Source: FEN-1250 sp038237245
Lineage (GTDB): Bacteria > Gemmatimonadota > Gemmatimonadetes > Gemmatimonadales > Gemmatimonadaceae
Assembly (NCBI GenBank): GCA_038237245.1
Contig: JBBRYY010000003.1
Coordinates: forward strand, 1 to 64,000
DNA: 64,000 nucleotides
Direction of reading: 5' to 3'
The position numbers and the translations under genes are program-made. Under the pieces are notes generated by a model, which did not search any database, had not been told where the DNA came from, and saw nothing but the letters and a program-made list of their open reading frames with translations. Below, piece by piece: positions 1 to 7,905 of this stretch (positions are counted from its first letter, which is position 1; each line of letters starts with the position of its first letter).

Positions 1-203
1 GGCGCGTCATCGAAGGTGAAGTCCGGCGTAATCGTAAGCCCCCACTCGGTTCGTACCGGCGAGTGCGTCGACGCGATGAGAATGACTCGCGTTTCCGGCA
101 TCCGGGCGAAGACCTCGTATGGGCCGGTGAGGTCGAGTTGCGTCATGGCATCGAATAGCACCATGCCAACCGTGATTGTCGTCGCTCGATGTGCGTTAGT
201 CAT
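1..203 (-). CDS. DJ-1/PfpI family protein, N-terminal part (cut by window edge)
   Basis: Only about 67 N-terminal residues are inside the window. They read as a first beta strand (TITVGMVLFDAMTQLDLTG) followed by PYEVFARMP, the typical opening of the DJ-1/PfpI (ThiJ) family and close in style to isonitrile hydratase-like members. The nucleophile-elbow Cys lies beyond the window, so catalytic competence cannot be judged. The ATG at 203 overlaps the last codons and stop of the upstream peroxidase gene by 8 nt, so the two are probably co-transcribed and translationally coupled. Family call is from recognisable sequence; substrate is unknown. Confidence 0.7.
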   Translation of the reverse strand, partial: MTNAHRATTITVGMVLFDAMTQLDLTGPYEVFARMPETRVILIASTHSPVRTEWGLTITPDFTFDDA

Positions 204-1524
204 GTTGTGAGAGCTCCGTTGCGCGCGGCATCGGGGGAGCCGCGAGGTAGCCTGTGGGCGCGGAGAGCGATCCGCTTAGCGTACCGAGAAAGGCGATGAT
301 CTGTCGGCGCTCCGTAGCAGAGAGGTGAAGAGCTTTCAGCTCGCTGTATCCTAAAGGCGCTATGGGAGCATCGTTGTAGTGCTGCACGACCTCGGCGAGC
401 GACGCAAACTGTCCGGCGTGCATGTATGGTGCGCGCGAGGCCGCATTTCGCAGGGAGGGCGGCTTGAATGCGCGAAGCAGCTCCGGTCCTTCGGTGACGG
501 CAAACCGGAGCTCGGCGCAGTCATCACGCGTCGCGTCGCTGTAGCCGCTCGTGCAGCTGAATTCGCCGCCGAGCGCTTTGCGAATGCCCGCGGTGCGTCC
601 GCTGTCGAACGGAAGCGCCGCCGAAGGACGAGGCACGCCGGTATTGTGAAAGTGATTGTCGGTAAACAGCGGTCCATTGTGACAGTTGACGCAACTCGCC
701 CTGCCGATGAACAGTCGAAGTCCTGCTTCCTCGTCGGACGTGAGGTCGATCTCCGGTAACTGCATCATTCCGGTGAGCTCCGCGTCTACATAGCGATCGA
801 AGCGCGTGGGAGCGAACGCGATGCGGCGCTCGTACGCAGCGATTGCTTTTCCGAGGTTTGCATACACGCGCGAAATCTCATTGCGGCTCGTGCGCGGCAG
901 GCGTGTCCACGCCGCGATGCCTGGTGCATCCGCGGCTGGGCCAGCGTGCGGCGGAAGTCGGTCGACATTGGGCAATGCGCCAAAGATCGATTCGTAGCGC
1001 GTACGGTACTCCTTGGCGACGAGATGCAGGTACTGCGTGCGATCGCCTCCGTGTTCGACGGGATTCTCCAGCGGACCGAGCGCCTGCTCCCATTGGCTGG
1101 TTGCGCGTCCATCCCAGAAGTACCAGGGACTATTGGCGGTGCCGGCGATTGGCATCGTGCGACGCGAGCCGGCGCTGACGCCCTGGCCGAGTGGTCGATC
1201 GTCCTGAAAGTCCTTCTCGGCAACGTGACACGTTGCACAGGACACCGTGCCCGTGCGGCTGAAGCGTGGGTCGAAGAAAATCGTATGTCCGAGCTCGGAC
1301 GCGGCGCTGTCGTCCGCGTAGCGATTGGAGGGATCCGCGGGCAGGGGACCGAGGCTCGCGAGCGAGAGGGAACGCAGTACCGTCCGCTCTTTCGCGGTCC
1401 ACCGGGCGGACTTCGTCTCGCCCGCGTGAAGCACCGCCGCAGCGATGAGTGTCGATGCGACGAGGATGCCGAGGAACGCGAGACGCTGCCACGGGCGCAT
1501 CCGCATGAGCGCAAAGATATACAT
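196..1524 (-). CDS. di-haem cytochrome c peroxidase (MauG/CcpA family)
   Basis: The 442-residue protein has two CxxCH haem c sites, C96-C99-H100 (SCATCH) and C278-C281-H282 (SCVNCH). A PYMHAG segment near residue 368 supplies a likely axial Met. This is the layout of bacterial di-haem peroxidases, periplasmic or membrane-anchored enzymes that reduce H2O2 with electrons from small cytochromes, and of related MauG-type enzymes. A hydrophobic stretch at about residues 12-33 is a signal peptide or anchor. The ATG at 1524 is chosen because an AGGAG lies 5 nt upstream; ATGs at 1506 and 1500 are alternatives. It starts 8 nt after the lipoprotein gene stop and overlaps the PfpI gene, so the three look like one operon. 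Specific substrate is inference. Confidence 0.88.
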   Translation of the reverse strand: MYIFALMRMRPWQRLAFLGILVASTLIAAAVLHAGETKSARWTAKERTVLRSLSLASLGPLPADPSNRYADDSAASELGHTIFFDPRFSRTGTVSCATCHVAEKDFQDDRPLGQGVSAGSRRTMPIAGTANSPWYFWDGRATSQWEQALGPLENPVEHGGDRTQYLHLVAKEYRTRYESIFGALPNVDRLPPHAGPAADAPGIAAWTRLPRTSRNEISRVYANLGKAIAAYERRIAFAPTRFDRYVDAELTGMMQLPEIDLTSDEEAGLRLFIGRASCVNCHNGPLFTDNHFHNTGVPRPSAALPFDSGRTAGIRKALGGEFSCTSGYSDATRDDCAELRFAVTEGPELLRAFKPPSLRNAASRAPYMHAGQFASLAEVVQHYNDAPIAPLGYSELKALHLSATERRQIIAFLGTLSGSLSAPTGYLAAPPMPRATELSQHD

Positions 1525-1532
1525 TTGCGCTC

Positions 1533-1991
1533 CTACAGTTTGAGGTTGAACACGAGCGAGTCGATGCCAGCGGCTGAGCTGACGCGGAACTTCACCACCC
1601 ACCAACCGCCCATGTTGAACTTCACGCCCTCGACGAGATGATTGCCGTTGCCGAGAGCGCGTGTAACCTGGGGCTTGGTGGGCAGACCATGTCCGTGCTG
1701 CGGCATTCCGCCATCGACGCTCACGCTCGCAACATCGACGGGAGCACCATCTGCGGTCTCGAGATGCAGCGTCCAGCTCTGCAGCTTCCCGGTGGGAATC
1801 GAGTCGCCGGGTGTAGCAATGGTGGCTCGATAGACTCCGGATTCGCTCGAGCGAGTGTGCGAGTAGTCGAGAGTCCTCGGAGCCTGGCCTGAGACCATGC
1901 ATCCCGTCAGAGGCGAGGACAGCACCAGGGCAAGGAGCATTCGGGAGGCGACGTAGTTACGGGTCGCCGATCGTGATCGCAAAGCGAACAT
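1533..1991 (-). CDS. FixH/YtkA-like lipoprotein
   Basis: The 152-residue protein has a lipoprotein signal: a hydrophobic run, then LTG and a lipobox Cys at residue 31. The mature part is a single beta-sandwich-like domain with GAPVDVASVSVDGGMPQHGHG and VEGVKFNMGGWWVVKF. These resemble YtkA/FixH-type domains, which occur in metal- or redox-related envelope proteins. The His-rich PQHGHGLP loop could bind metal (inference). GAGG 4 nt before the ATG supports this start. It is the first gene of the minus-strand set ending in the cytochrome c peroxidase, so a role in periplasmic redox or copper handling is plausible but unproved. Confidence 0.6.
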   Translation of the reverse strand: MFALRSRSATRNYVASRMLLALVLSSPLTGCMVSGQAPRTLDYSHTRSSESGVYRATIATPGDSIPTGKLQSWTLHLETADGAPVDVASVSVDGGMPQHGHGLPTKPQVTRALGNGNHLVEGVKFNMGGWWVVKFRVSSAAGIDSLVFNLKL

Positions 1992-2393
1992 GGGGCCTCG
2001 GAGTATTGGGCAAGAAAAGGAGTCACATCGTATCAGCGTGACTCAGAGTACCGGCGCCGCAGCCGAGGGGATTGGACGAAATCAGGGTTTTGGAAGAATC
2101 TCGCGTGTTTCCTTCTGGGCTCTCGAGGGTTCCGGCAGCCGCAGATCCCATTCGAATTCATTGCTGGTAGGCGGCTGCGGTCATCGGAGGAATCATGATG
2201 TCACCTCGCCCATCGCCGGCGCAGCAGCGGGGCGTACCGCGCATCGATCTTCAGCGCCACGATCTCGGTGTACGAGGCGCAAGGCGACGACTGGGGGAAT
2301 GGCGTCGCCGAGGAGGTCTGAATCGCCACGAGTGATTAGACTATCTCAGACACGCCATTGCCGTCACCGCACATTCTTCAGGAGAACCGCCGA
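1992..2393. other. 402-bp divergent intergenic region
   Basis: This separates the minus-strand lipoprotein from the plus-strand cysteine synthase and must carry both promoters. No clear -35/-10 pair was found. TAGACT at 2337-2342 is a possible -10 for cysK but lacks a good -35. The region contains one small ORF with a strong Shine-Dalgarno (2195-2335, listed separately). On the minus strand at about 2211-2330 there is a protein-like open segment (SYTEIVALKIDARYAPLL) without a start, possibly the remains of a lost gene. Confidence 0.4.
2195..2335 (+). CDS. possible 46-aa small protein
   Basis: Two consecutive ATGs (2195, 2198) follow a perfect GGAGG at 2186-2190 with a 4-nt spacer. The frame stays open for 46 codons to TGA. 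The product is Arg-rich (about a quarter Arg, ending RRLGEWRRRGGLNRHE), has no membrane segment and matches no family I recognise. The ribosome site is the only real support; Arg-rich composition is also what random GC-rich frames give. It lies about 60 nt upstream of cysK and could be a leader peptide or chance. Confidence 0.25.
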   Translation: MMSPRPSPAQQRGVPRIDLQRHDLGVRGARRRLGEWRRRGGLNRHE

Positions 2394-3452
2394 ATGCAAC
2401 GCATCTTCGAGAACGTGCTCGAGACCATCGGCAACACACCCGTAGTTCGGATCAATAAGCTCGGCCCCGCAGGGGTGAAGCTCTTCGTGAAGATCGAGGC
2501 GCGGAATCCGCTCGGTTCCGTCAAGGATCGCCTTGCACTGGGGGTCATCGAGGCAGCGGAGAAATCCGGCCAGCTCAGGCCGGGACAGACGGTGGTGGAG
2601 GCGACCAGCGGAAACACCGGGATCGGGCTCGCGATGGTGTGTGCGGTGAAGGGCTATCCGCTGGTCGTGACCATGGCCGAGAGCTTCAGCGTGGAGCGGC
2701 GGAAGCTCATGCGCTTTCTCGGCGCGAAGGTCATCATCACGCCGGCGGCGGAGCGGGGAATCGGGATGGTGAAGAAGACCCTCGAACTCGCGGAGGCGCA
2801 TGGATGGTACTTCACGCGCCAGTTCACGAACGAGGCGAACGCGGACGTACACTCGCGCACGACCGCGCGCGAGATCGTCGATGCGTTCGAGGGCGAGCCG
2901 CTCGACTACTGGGTGACGGGCTTCGGCACCGGCGGCACACTGAAGGGTGTGTCGCGCGTCCTCGCGAAGGAGCGCCCGGATACGAAGGTCGTGGTGTGCG
3001 AGCCGGAAGATGCTCCGATACTCACGAGCGGCACGAAGCAGGAGCGCATGCCCGACGGTTCGGCGGTGGGGAGTCATCCGTCGTGGAAGCCGCATCCGCT
3101 GCAGGGATGGAGCCCCGACTTCATCCCGAAGCTCGCGGGCGATGCGGTCGATGCCGGCGTCGTGAGCCGCGTCGTCACGGTCTCCAACGCCGATGCGATG
3201 CACTGGAGCAGGGAGCTCGCGCAGAAGGAGGGGATTTTCTGCGGCACGACATCGGGCGGCACGTTTGCTGGTGCATTGCAAGTGGCGCGGGATGCGAAGC
3301 GGGGCGCGACGGTGCTGTGCATGCTCCCCGACACGGGCGAGCGCTATCTGAGCACGGCGCTCTTCGCGGATGTGCCGGTCGACATGACGGAGGAGGAACG
3401 CAAGATCTCGCTGTCGACTCCGGGAGCGCAGCTGCCGCCGCCACCGGCGTGA
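2394..3452 (+). CDS. cysK: cysteine synthase family PLP enzyme
   Basis: This 352-residue fold-type II PLP enzyme is probably O-acetylserine sulfhydrylase, which makes cysteine from O-acetylserine and sulfide. The start reads ENVLETIGNTPVVRINKL, typical of CysK. The PLP lysine is K44 (GSVKDR), the substrate Asn loop is TSGNTG at 71-76, the phosphate-binding loop is GTGGTLKG, and PDTGERYLST is near the C-terminus. It is about 40 residues longer than E. coli CysK because of an insert around SHPSWKPHPLQGWSPDFIPK and a Pro-rich tail. A closely related activity such as cystathionine beta-synthase-like chemistry cannot be excluded. AGGAGA 8 nt upstream fixes the ATG at 2394. Confidence 0.88.
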   Translation: MQRIFENVLETIGNTPVVRINKLGPAGVKLFVKIEARNPLGSVKDRLALGVIEAAEKSGQLRPGQTVVEATSGNTGIGLAMVCAVKGYPLVVTMAESFSVERRKLMRFLGAKVIITPAAERGIGMVKKTLELAEAHGWYFTRQFTNEANADVHSRTTAREIVDAFEGEPLDYWVTGFGTGGTLKGVSRVLAKERPDTKVVVCEPEDAPILTSGTKQERMPDGSAVGSHPSWKPHPLQGWSPDFIPKLAGDAVDAGVVSRVVTVSNADAMHWSRELAQKEGIFCGTTSGGTFAGALQVARDAKRGATVLCMLPDTGERYLSTALFADVPVDMTEEERKISLSTPGAQLPPPPA

Positions 3453-3536
3453 GGTGATCGCGGGCGGGTGAACGTTTTGTCAGCAGTCGCTGACATGCAT
3501 TGCGATGTCGATCGTCCGTGAGGAATATTGCGGCCC

Positions 3537-4721
3537 ATGCCAGCCACATCGCCGCCCGTCGCAGCGTCCGTCCGCAAACGCATCGAGTCCGTCGATGTCG
3601 TGCGCGGGATCATCATGATCGTGATGGCGCTCGATCACACGCGCGACTATTTCGGCATCCCCGGGCAGAATCCGGTCGATCTTTCGAAGGCGTCCGCCGC
3701 GCTCTTCCTCACGCGCTGGATCACCAACATCTGCGCGCCGGTCTTCTTCCTCCTCACGGGCACCGGTGCGTATCTCGCGCTCCGCCGCAGATCGCGCGCC
3801 GAGCTCTCGCGCTTTCTCCTCACGCGCGGGCTCTGGCTGATCTTCGTCGACGTCGTCGTGATGCGCTGCCTCTCCTATCAGTTCAACTTCGACTACCACG
3901 TCACCATCCTGCTCGTCCTCTGGGCGCTCGGCTGGTCGATGATCGTGCTCGCGCTGCTCGTGCGTTTCCCGACGATCGTCGCCACGGTGTTCGGCATTGT
4001 ACTGATCGCCATGCACGACCTGCTCAATGGCGTGCAAACCAGGAATCCGCTCTGGGTCATCCTGCATGCACCGGGCTTCGTGCTCCAGATGCCCGCGCAC
4101 GTCGTGTTCGCGGCGTATCCCCTCATTCCATGGGTTGGCGTGACCGCGGTGGGATTTTCGCTGGGCCAGTTATATGCGTGGGATGCGGATCGCCGGCGTA
4201 GCTGGCTGCTGCGCGCAGGCATCGCGCTCACCGCTGCGTTCCTCGTCCTGCGCTACATCAACGTTTACGGCGATCCCGCGCGTTGGACGACACAGACGTC
4301 CACGCTCTTCACGGTGCTGTCGTTTCTGAACGTAGTGAAGTATCCGCCGTCGCTGCTCTTCCTGCTGATGACGCTCGGCCCCGCGCTGATCATGCTCCGG
4401 CTCGCGGACCGGCGCACGCCGCGCGTGTGGCAGCCCGCGCTCATCATCGGCAAGGTGCCGATGTTCTACTACGTTCTGCATTTTACACTCATCCACCTGC
4501 TCGCCGTCGCCACCTGCCTCGTGCGCTACGGCTCGGCCCACTGGATGACGGAGTCGCCGGATCTGGGGCATTATCCCTTCAGCGCGCCACCCGACTGGGG
4601 GTATTCACTTCCCGTGGTCTACCTCGTCTGGGCGCTGGTAGTCATCGCCACGTATCCGCTGTGCCGCTGGTTTGCGGCAGTGAAGCAACGGCGCACCGAC
4701 TGGTGGCTGAGCTACCTCTAG
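3537..4721 (+). CDS. DUF1624/HGSNAT-like integral membrane protein
   Basis: The protein has about 394 residues and roughly ten hydrophobic segments. Its N-terminus KRIESVDVVRGIIMIVMALDHTRDYFG is the signature of the DUF1624/heparan-alpha-glucosaminide N-acetyltransferase-like group (also YeiB-related). The conserved Asp-His pair (ALDHTRD) corresponds to the segment carrying the catalytic His in HGSNAT-type acyltransferases. ICAPVFFLLTGTGAYL follows. Role: probably transfer of an acyl group across the membrane to a sugar or other acceptor; the acceptor is unknown. ATG 3537 is chosen over the in-frame TTG 3528 because the GAGGA at 3520-3524 is too close to the TTG. It stands alone on the plus strand. 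Confidence 0.7.
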   Translation: MPATSPPVAASVRKRIESVDVVRGIIMIVMALDHTRDYFGIPGQNPVDLSKASAALFLTRWITNICAPVFFLLTGTGAYLALRRRSRAELSRFLLTRGLWLIFVDVVVMRCLSYQFNFDYHVTILLVLWALGWSMIVLALLVRFPTIVATVFGIVLIAMHDLLNGVQTRNPLWVILHAPGFVLQMPAHVVFAAYPLIPWVGVTAVGFSLGQLYAWDADRRRSWLLRAGIALTAAFLVLRYINVYGDPARWTTQTSTLFTVLSFLNVVKYPPSLLFLLMTLGPALIMLRLADRRTPRVWQPALIIGKVPMFYYVLHFTLIHLLAVATCLVRYGSAHWMTESPDLGHYPFSAPPDWGYSLPVVYLVWALVVIATYPLCRWFAAVKQRRTDWWLSYL

Positions 4722-4842
4722 CACGGCTTACAGCCTCCGCATGCGAACGGTGCGACAGTAATGCGAAGGGCGTGACGATCGTCGAGCGACGCCCGTCATA
4801 GACTGTAACCCTTCGCTCACCATTCATCGGAGCAACAGTCGC

Positions 4843-5589
4843 ATGCGTCTACGTACACGCATTGCTTTCGCGGGAACGATCGCCGGCCTTCTCCTTACGG
4901 CAGCCTGTAGCGACAGCTCTGGTCCAAGCGTCCAGAGCCAGTCCGCTGCCCTCGCCGCCCACTTCGATTCGATCTACGTCGATGCGAAGGCGCGCAACGA
5001 CAGCGGCGCTTCCGCGTACGAAGGGCGCACGCTGATCGCATCGCTCCTCGAGATCCCCGCCGCCTTCGGCGCGCTTCCGTCGCCCATTAAGGTCACGACG
5101 GCGTTGCAGCCGGAACAATGGAAAGGGTATGAATTGGTGGAGCTCAACCCGAGCAGCACCGATTCCGCCTTCGTGCTCGTCGCCTACCGCGAGGCGGATG
5201 CGCACTCGGTCATCGTGGTGTTTTTCGACGCGTCCGGCGCGCCCCAACTGGGCGCGTTGATCACCGGAGACACGATCAGCGTCGCACCGACCTCCGGAAG
5301 CGCTGCGACCTCCTTCGTCTCGGCCTCGTCTGCGTGCCTCAACCCGCCCGGATCCCTGAGCAACCCGCAGTTCGATTCTCCGCTATTCACGTCGTGCACG
5401 CTCGCGAAGTTTCACACCGCGCTCGCCCTCGAATTTCCCTCGGGGAACATCGACGCCGGGTTGACCAGCGTCACGTTTTCTCCCACGCCGGCGACGATCA
5501 ACGGTCTGCGTGTCGTCGACTCCCCAAACAGTAGCTCGAGACGCCTGCGCGCACTGATCGCGGCGCACAGTGTCCGGAAGTGGATGTAG
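4843..5589 (+). CDS. lipoprotein of unknown function, paralog 1
   Basis: This 248-residue protein has a lipoprotein signal MRLRTRIAFAGTIAGLLLTA ending at lipobox AAC, followed by an acidic/Ser linker (SDSSGPS). The mature part has no family I recognise. It clearly shares blocks with the next gene: LAAHFDSIYVDAKA versus LAQHFDTLYAQAKA, AAFGALP versus AAFGAAP, a VTT then E-WK block, and DSAFVLVAYRE versus DSGYIMIAYRD. Both also have two late Cys residues in matching contexts. The pair therefore looks like a tandem duplication. Envelope location is inferred from the lipobox. The start is supported by GGAG about 11 nt upstream and by alignment to the paralog. Confidence 0.7.
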   Translation: MRLRTRIAFAGTIAGLLLTAACSDSSGPSVQSQSAALAAHFDSIYVDAKARNDSGASAYEGRTLIASLLEIPAAFGALPSPIKVTTALQPEQWKGYELVELNPSSTDSAFVLVAYREADAHSVIVVFFDASGAPQLGALITGDTISVAPTSGSAATSFVSASSACLNPPGSLSNPQFDSPLFTSCTLAKFHTALALEFPSGNIDAGLTSVTFSPTPATINGLRVVDSPNSSSRRLRALIAAHSVRKWM

Positions 5590-5713
5590 TGCTCCCGGCG
5601 CCCTCGCAGCGCCGTTGGTGACGCTGGTCACCGGATTTCCCCGCTCATCGTTCGCAGTGTCCTTCGGTGAGCGGGGCGCGCTAGACTTCTGACGACGAGG
5701 CGCACGTCATGCA

Positions 5714-5743
5714 GTGTACTCGTGCTCGACCAACCGAGTGCAC
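5714..5743 (+). repeat. imperfect inverted repeat in paralog-2 leader
   Basis: GTGTACTCG (5714-5722) and CGAGTGCAC (5735-5743) can pair with one wobble over a 12-nt loop. They lie 44-73 nt upstream of the second lipoprotein ATG. It could be an mRNA leader hairpin or an operator; there is no T-run, so it is not a terminator. Confidence 0.35.
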
Positions 5744-5786
5744 CGCCGTGGCGGCGCCTTTACTCATGTCCTGGAGTGCATCGCAC

Positions 5787-6545
5787 ATGCGCCTGACCAC
5801 CCGCCTTTCCCTCGCCGCGGCAATCGCAGTCATCGCGACCACGGCCGCGTGCAGCAGCGACAACAGCCGTCCGCCAACGGGGCCGCCGGCCACGCCTGGC
5901 ACCCTCGCCCAGCACTTCGACACGCTGTACGCGCAGGCCAAGGCGTCAAGCAACTCCGACGCGAACTACAACGCGCGTGTTGAGCTGCTCTCGGATCTCG
6001 AGCTCGCTGCGGCGTTTGGCGCTGCGCCCACCGCGGTTACCGTTACGACCTCGGCCGGCACCGAGTCGTGGAAGGCATTCGTCTTCGAAGAAGTGCTCAA
6101 CACCGGCGGCGTCCCGTCGGACTCGGGGTACATCATGATCGCGTATCGTGATTCGCTCGTCCGCACGGCGCTCCTCACGGGCGTGCGCGGGAACGGTGCT
6201 TCGCTCGGCGGCAGACTACTCGTGAACGATACGGTCGTCGTGGTGGCGAGTGCGAACAGTGGACTCGCCTCGCTCATCTCCACTGGGAGCGCGTGCGCCA
6301 CTCCGATCGCGGGGCTCGTCAATCCGATCATCGCGACGGCGCAGAGTGCAACGTGCCTCACTGCGGTGATCCAGGCGGCACACTCGTCGACATTCCCGGC
6401 GAAGGCCGGTGTCGATGCGGCGTACACCCAGCTCTCCTTTGCGTCGCAGAGCTTCGCGGGTGAGCGGTTCTTCGATCCGCCGACGGCGGGCGCGCAGATC
6501 AGACTCGCTTCGCTGCTGCGGAGACAGCTGGAAGCGAACCACTAG
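5787..6545 (+). CDS. lipoprotein of unknown function, paralog 2
   Basis: This 252-residue lipoprotein has signal MRLTTRLSLAAAIAVIATTA then lipobox AAC and a Ser/Asp/Pro linker. It is a paralog of the preceding gene (shared blocks at HFDTLYAQAKA, AAFGAAP, VTTSAGTESWKAF, DSGYIMIAYRD, and late Cys pairs), with moderate divergence, so the duplication is not recent. No catalytic motif or known domain is visible. The ATG at 5787 is chosen over in-frame upstream starts because the signal peptide begins exactly as in paralog 1 (MRL-TR); a GGAG lies about 10 nt upstream. It converges on the TIR gene, the two stops lying inside one palindrome. Confidence 0.7.
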   Translation: MRLTTRLSLAAAIAVIATTAACSSDNSRPPTGPPATPGTLAQHFDTLYAQAKASSNSDANYNARVELLSDLELAAAFGAAPTAVTVTTSAGTESWKAFVFEEVLNTGGVPSDSGYIMIAYRDSLVRTALLTGVRGNGASLGGRLLVNDTVVVVASANSGLASLISTGSACATPIAGLVNPIIATAQSATCLTAVIQAAHSSTFPAKAGVDAAYTQLSFASQSFAGERFFDPPTAGAQIRLASLLRRQLEANH

Positions 6546-6556
6546 TAACTAGTGGT
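6538..6556. repeat. 19-bp perfect palindrome spanning two convergent stop codons
   Basis: ACCACTAGT (6538-6546), a central A, then ACTAGTGGT (6548-6556). It includes the TAG of lipoprotein paralog 2 and the TAG of the TIR gene. The centre is too tight for a normal RNA hairpin loop and there is no T-run, so it is a poor terminator. It may be a protein-binding or recombination site, or chance. Confidence 0.5.
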
Positions 6557-7841
6557 GGAAGAGTCCCTTGACCTTGTCCACAAGTTTTGCTTTTAGCTTT
6601 GGCTTCTGCGTCTGCGTCAGCGTCAGCGTCGGAGCCGGAGCCGGAGCGGGTGGCGCCTGGGCCGAAGGGATATTCGTGCCAGTCGTCGCGTCGACGAAGT
6701 AGACGCGTGCGGCAGCACTCGCGCTGCGCAGCCGCCACGCGACGCGCGGCGCACCGCGGCTCGTGATCGTCGCGAGCCGCGCGTCCTTGAGCGCGCCGAA
6801 CATTCCGAAGCGGCGGGCCGAGTCGACGGCGGCGGGAAGATCGATGAACGAATCGGGGAGCGCGCGGATGGTGGACATCGGGACGGCGTCGAGCCGCTCC
6901 GACTTCTGCTCGCCTGAGCCCGCGGTGCTGAAGGTAAGCCCGGCGCCGTCGGTGGGCGAGCGGAAGCCGAACTGCACGCGAAACTCCGATGCATCGCCCG
7001 TGGAATCGGGTGCGGCAACGATCTGCGTCAGCACCGCATCGGTGCGCCACTTCTGTCCCGATGCAATCGCGCTCCGCGCTGCCTGCGTGAGATGCGAAGG
7101 CATCGCGTGCGGATCGTCCGTCGGAATGCCGCTGATCATCCCCGCGGACTTCGTCGACACCGTCACCTCGGGGACGGGGGTGACGGCCACGGCTTGACCG
7201 CGGTGGCCGAACATCGCGCGGCCCGCGAAGATGATCGCGATTGCCGCGACCGCCGCGAGCCCCCACTTCACCACCGGATTCCCCGCGAGCGCTGGCGCGT
7301 GCGTGACCTCGCGCGCCCTGCGCACGAGATCAGCCGCGCCATGGTGCGACACCGGTATCGCCATGTCCGCTTCGAGGCTTGCAATCAGCCGCTCGACATC
7401 CTCGCGCCAGCGCAGATCGCTCATCTCAATGGCGTTGCGGCGCGAGAGATCCTTGAGGTCATCCGGGAGCGATGTCGGCGCCGGCATCTTCGCGCCCTGG
7501 ATGAGCGCGGGAATGAGTCGAAGTCCTGCGCCGCGGTGAAGTCCCGACGCCACCTCGAGCCGCACGAAATCGCCGGGATCGTCGATGCGCCGCATGCCGA
7601 TCTTTCCCGTGCCCGCCCAGCGCTTTCCCATTACCACGATCATCACCGACGACCGGTTCAGCGAATCGTCGAGCACCTGCACGAAATCCTGACCGGGCGC
7701 GATGTGATCGATGTCGAAGAAGAGCCGCTTGCGCCCGAAGTGCGCGCTCAACGCATCATACAAGCGGCCGACGTGACCGCTGCTGTCATCGCGTCGATAG
7801 CTAATGAAGATCATGGGAGCGGAAGCAGATGCGTCCGGCAT
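6549..7841 (-). CDS. TIR-domain membrane protein
   Basis: The 430-residue protein opens with a TIR domain (about 9-158). The first strand is MIFISYRRDDSSGHVGRLY, then LFFDIDHIAPGQDF, VMIVVMGKRW, and DFVRLEVASGL, in which E96 sits where NAD-cleaving TIRs have the catalytic Glu. The RRNAIEMSDLRW box closes the domain. A single membrane helix follows at about 192-210. Then comes a region (215-395) with alternating strands ending VYFVDATTGTNIP, faintly like PepSY-type domains, and a Pro/Ala linker plus Lys-rich tail. If TIR is cytoplasmic, the C-terminal part faces the periplasm. The start at 7841 has GAGG 4 nt upstream; an ATG at 7814 lacks one. It is divergent from the SLOG gene. NADase activity is inference; an adaptor-only role is possible. 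Confidence 0.85.
   Translation of the reverse strand: MPDASASAPMIFISYRRDDSSGHVGRLYDALSAHFGRKRLFFDIDHIAPGQDFVQVLDDSLNRSSVMIVVMGKRWAGTGKIGMRRIDDPGDFVRLEVASGLHRGAGLRLIPALIQGAKMPAPTSLPDDLKDLSRRNAIEMSDLRWREDVERLIASLEADMAIPVSHHGAADLVRRAREVTHAPALAGNPVVKWGLAAVAAIAIIFAGRAMFGHRGQAVAVTPVPEVTVSTKSAGMISGIPTDDPHAMPSHLTQAARSAIASGQKWRTDAVLTQIVAAPDSTGDASEFRVQFGFRSPTDGAGLTFSTAGSGEQKSERLDAVPMSTIRALPDSFIDLPAAVDSARRFGMFGALKDARLATITSRGAPRVAWRLRSASAAARVYFVDATTGTNIPSAQAPPAPAPAPTLTLTQTQKPKLKAKLVDKVKGLFHH
6607..6650. repeat. short tandem repeats in TIR gene 3' end
   Basis: Two adjoining hexamer runs are present on the plus strand: GCGTCT/GCGTCA units at 6608-6630, then GGAGCC units at 6631-6648. They encode the alternating Thr-Leu/Thr-Gln and Pro-Ala stretches near the TIR protein C-terminus. 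In-frame slippage here would change the linker length without breaking the frame. Confidence 0.6.
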
Positions 7842-7876
7842 TCACCCTCGAGGTACGGCGCCCGATTTGTGGAGCT

Positions 7877-7905
7877 TTCGACGTTCCGAAGCCCGATGCT
7901 ATGCT
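7877..7905 (+). promoter_or_regulatory. candidate promoter of SLOG gene
   Basis: TTCGAC at 7877-7882 and TATGCT at 7900-7905 are separated by 17 bp. This sits in the 182-bp gap between the divergent TIR and SLOG genes and would give a leader of roughly 110 nt before the ATG at 8024. The -35 match is modest. Confidence 0.4.

Noticed and set aside
2337..2342. TAGACT as cysK -10, also seen upstream of both lipoprotein genes
   Set aside because: The hexamer recurs but none of the three has a convincing -35 at 16-18 bp, so it is not called a promoter.
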